From Chlamydiota bacterium (GTDB lineage: Bacteria > Auribacterota > UBA3054 > B51-G9): DNA of 12,281 nucleotides. Of the stretch, positions 10,994 to 12,281 are shown in pieces. The stretch's first letter is position 1. The number at the start of each line of letters is the position of its first letter. The stretch is from assembly GCA_030596365.1 (NCBI GenBank), contig JAUVKG010000035.1, forward strand, positions 1 to 12,281, in the 5' to 3' direction. The translations under genes were made by a program, and so were the position numbers. Below the pieces are notes generated by a model, which was not told where the DNA came from, did not search any database, and saw only the letters and a program-made list of their open reading frames with translations.

Positions 10994-12115
10994 ATGAAAA
11001 AAAATACCGATATCGTTATTGATAATTTGGCACGTGTTGAGAAAGAAATTAATTCCATTGCTGAAACGGAAGCGCAAGCAATTTCTATTTCGTTTTCCAC
11101 TATCAATGAATATTCGCCTGAGCTTTTTAAGAACAAAGTTTCAGATTGTCAAAAAAGAATTACTGATAAAATTCTTGACATTAATTTTATAACAAAAATT
11201 TCTCCTGTTGAAAAAATATCAGATGAAAAACTGCAATTGATTAAATATAATTTCAGACATGTTAACTCCCCTCTCACTATCCCTTTTCCCGCTCCACTAA
11301 AACAATTAAGAAATTCCGCTATACCGATTCTCGCTCTTTCCGGCTCGGTTATAGGAATGTTATTCACAGCTTTTTTATTCCGCGTTTTTATGGGAAATGA
11401 TTATAGACAGTTCGGCATTATTGTCGGTGCGGCAGCCGGCTCTTTTCTTTTTGCTTTATTAGGAATATATTTATCCAAGCATGGAACTTTATTAAGATTT
11501 CTACAGGGAATTTTCGGCGTTGCAATTGCCGCGGAAGTATTAACTTTATTTACCGGCGCGGTAAATCCGGTAAGTATTTTATGGCGAAAGCTCACAGGGC
11601 GTTTCGGCAATGGTTTATGGGGAAAATTAAAACGTATCGGTGCTTTTGCTCTCGGTATTCTATTATTACAAATTGCCGTTCCTGAAATAAAAATTCCGCA
11701 AGAACAACTTCGAACAAATTCTTATTTCGCCATAAAATCCTGGCTTGAGCAATCTTTAAAAATATTGATTCTTGTTATCATTGAAACTACCGGTTCGATT
11801 GACAAATTAACCGGCAAAAATGCAGAAAAAACAGACATCCAACTCTTACGTTCTCTTGTTAAACTGGCAACTTCTAAAGACACGAAAGAAGCGGAATTTA
11901 TAAGCAGAGAAATTCTTTTGTCATTTAAAAATGCAGGTTATGAAATTAAAACAAAAGAAACTGAAACTCATCCCTGCTATTCAGAAATCCTGAAAAAAGA
12001 GTTCGATATTGAAGGATACATTAACGAAAACGATAAATACAAAATTTTTGAAATGCCGCTTTATAAAAACAATGAACTCATTATCCGCGGTAAACTTACA
12101 AAGATTACTATTTAA
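10994..12115 (+). CDS. Uncharacterised multi-pass membrane protein
   Basis: The 373-residue protein has a soluble N-terminal part (1-100) with a charged helical start (LARVEKEINSIAETEAQAI). Four clear hydrophobic segments follow (about 108-130, 140-160, 168-190 and 214-229), plus a fifth near 254-267. The second is glycine/alanine-rich (IIVGAAAGSFLFALLGIYL). A soluble C-terminal domain (about 275-373) ends in a beta-rich stretch, KIFEMPLYKNNELIIRGKLT. That last stretch is faintly like the C-terminal beta domain of GrpE-type cochaperones, but this is a weak impression and I assign no function. There is no signal peptide and no Shine-Dalgarno sequence before the ATG. The stop codon abuts a nonamer array. 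It probably has its own promoter, as the MFS gene ends 149 bases upstream. Confidence 0.75.
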   Translation: MKKNTDIVIDNLARVEKEINSIAETEAQAISISFSTINEYSPELFKNKVSDCQKRITDKILDINFITKISPVEKISDEKLQLIKYNFRHVNSPLTIPFPAPLKQLRNSAIPILALSGSVIGMLFTAFLFRVFMGNDYRQFGIIVGAAAGSFLFALLGIYLSKHGTLLRFLQGIFGVAIAAEVLTLFTGAVNPVSILWRKLTGRFGNGLWGKLKRIGAFALGILLLQIAVPEIKIPQEQLRTNSYFAIKSWLEQSLKILILVIIETTGSIDKLTGKNAEKTDIQLLRSLVKLATSKDTKEAEFISREILLSFKNAGYEIKTKETETHPCYSEILKKEFDIEGYINENDKYKIFEMPLYKNNELIIRGKLTKITI

Positions 12116-12158
12116 CGATTGAAACGATTGATATGATTGAAACGATTGAAACGATGAA
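12114..12158. repeat. Tandem nonamer AACGATTGA, five copies
   Basis: Copies at 12114, 12123 and 12141 are perfect, the one at 12132 is TATGATTGA, and the fifth is degenerate. Period 9 is exact. The first two bases are the last two of the preceding TAA stop. The rest of the window (12159-12281) has no gene that I can see; TATAAT at 12199-12204 could belong to a gene beyond the end. Confidence 0.85.
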
Positions 12159-12281
12159 CGTGAGTACAGCGTTACTTCGTTAGGAAAAACTAAATCACTA
12201 TAATCCCATAGACTTTAAATCAACAATTGAATTGCACATGAACACTATGTTTTATATGCAGTTTTTTAAAATCATTTTGCT

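Noticed and set aside
12114..12158. Coding minisatellite or plasmid-type iterons
   Set aside because: The array begins after a stop codon and no open frame continues through it. No replication-initiator gene is in the window, so an origin is unsupported.

Overview
The window is AT-rich and carries two gene blocks that diverge around 3140-3540. Two lipoproteins with lipoboxes, a sugar-binding protein, a class II aldolase and a NifU-like/GGGtGRT pair suggest a fermentative or anaerobic bacterium with a polysaccharide-oriented lifestyle. A relative of the Lentisphaerota/Kiritimatiellota or another PVC or candidate lineage is possible, but this is a weak inference because there is no rRNA or other marker gene.

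Left block (minus strand, 3137 down to 165). A small VanZ-like membrane protein comes first. It is followed by an apparent three-gene operon: a NifU-like Fe-S scaffold, a GGGtGRT-family protein, and a class II aldolase/adducin-family protein whose start overlaps the GGGtGRT stop (ATGA). The aldolase has Gln where the second zinc-binding His of the FucA-type HxH motif is expected. A hairpin just beyond the aldolase stop probably closes the operon.

Right block (plus strand, 3437 to 12115). A near-consensus promoter drives a small FMN-binding pyridoxamine-phosphate-oxidase-like protein. Next is the main protein of the window, a 970-residue lipoprotein. It joins a complete ABC-type sugar-binding protein (about 22-420) to a complete GH51-like alpha-L-arabinofuranosidase (about 450-970). 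After it come a possible 42-residue ORF, an unrecognised 317-residue lipoprotein, a truncated minus-strand gene fragment beside an internally deleted IS30-family transposase, an MFS transporter, and an unrecognised multi-pass membrane protein with a repeat-rich leader. No ABC permease genes are in the window, so the transport partner of the binding domain is unknown. The MFS carrier could take up released sugar, but that is only proximity.

The non-coding DNA is unusual. Almost every intergenic gap holds short tandem word repeats of period 7, 8, 9 or about 10, each with a different word. The gap at 4052-4187 is a mosaic of six different heptamer duplications. Five of the six plus-strand reading frames longer than 400 bases end in such an array or are followed by one within about 15 bases. 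An identical 16-mer with a GGGT/ACCC hairpin occurs at 2571 and 8741. Two diverged copies of a roughly 55-bp element lie at 7280 and 7421. These repeats and the binding-protein/hydrolase fusion are the most promising leads.
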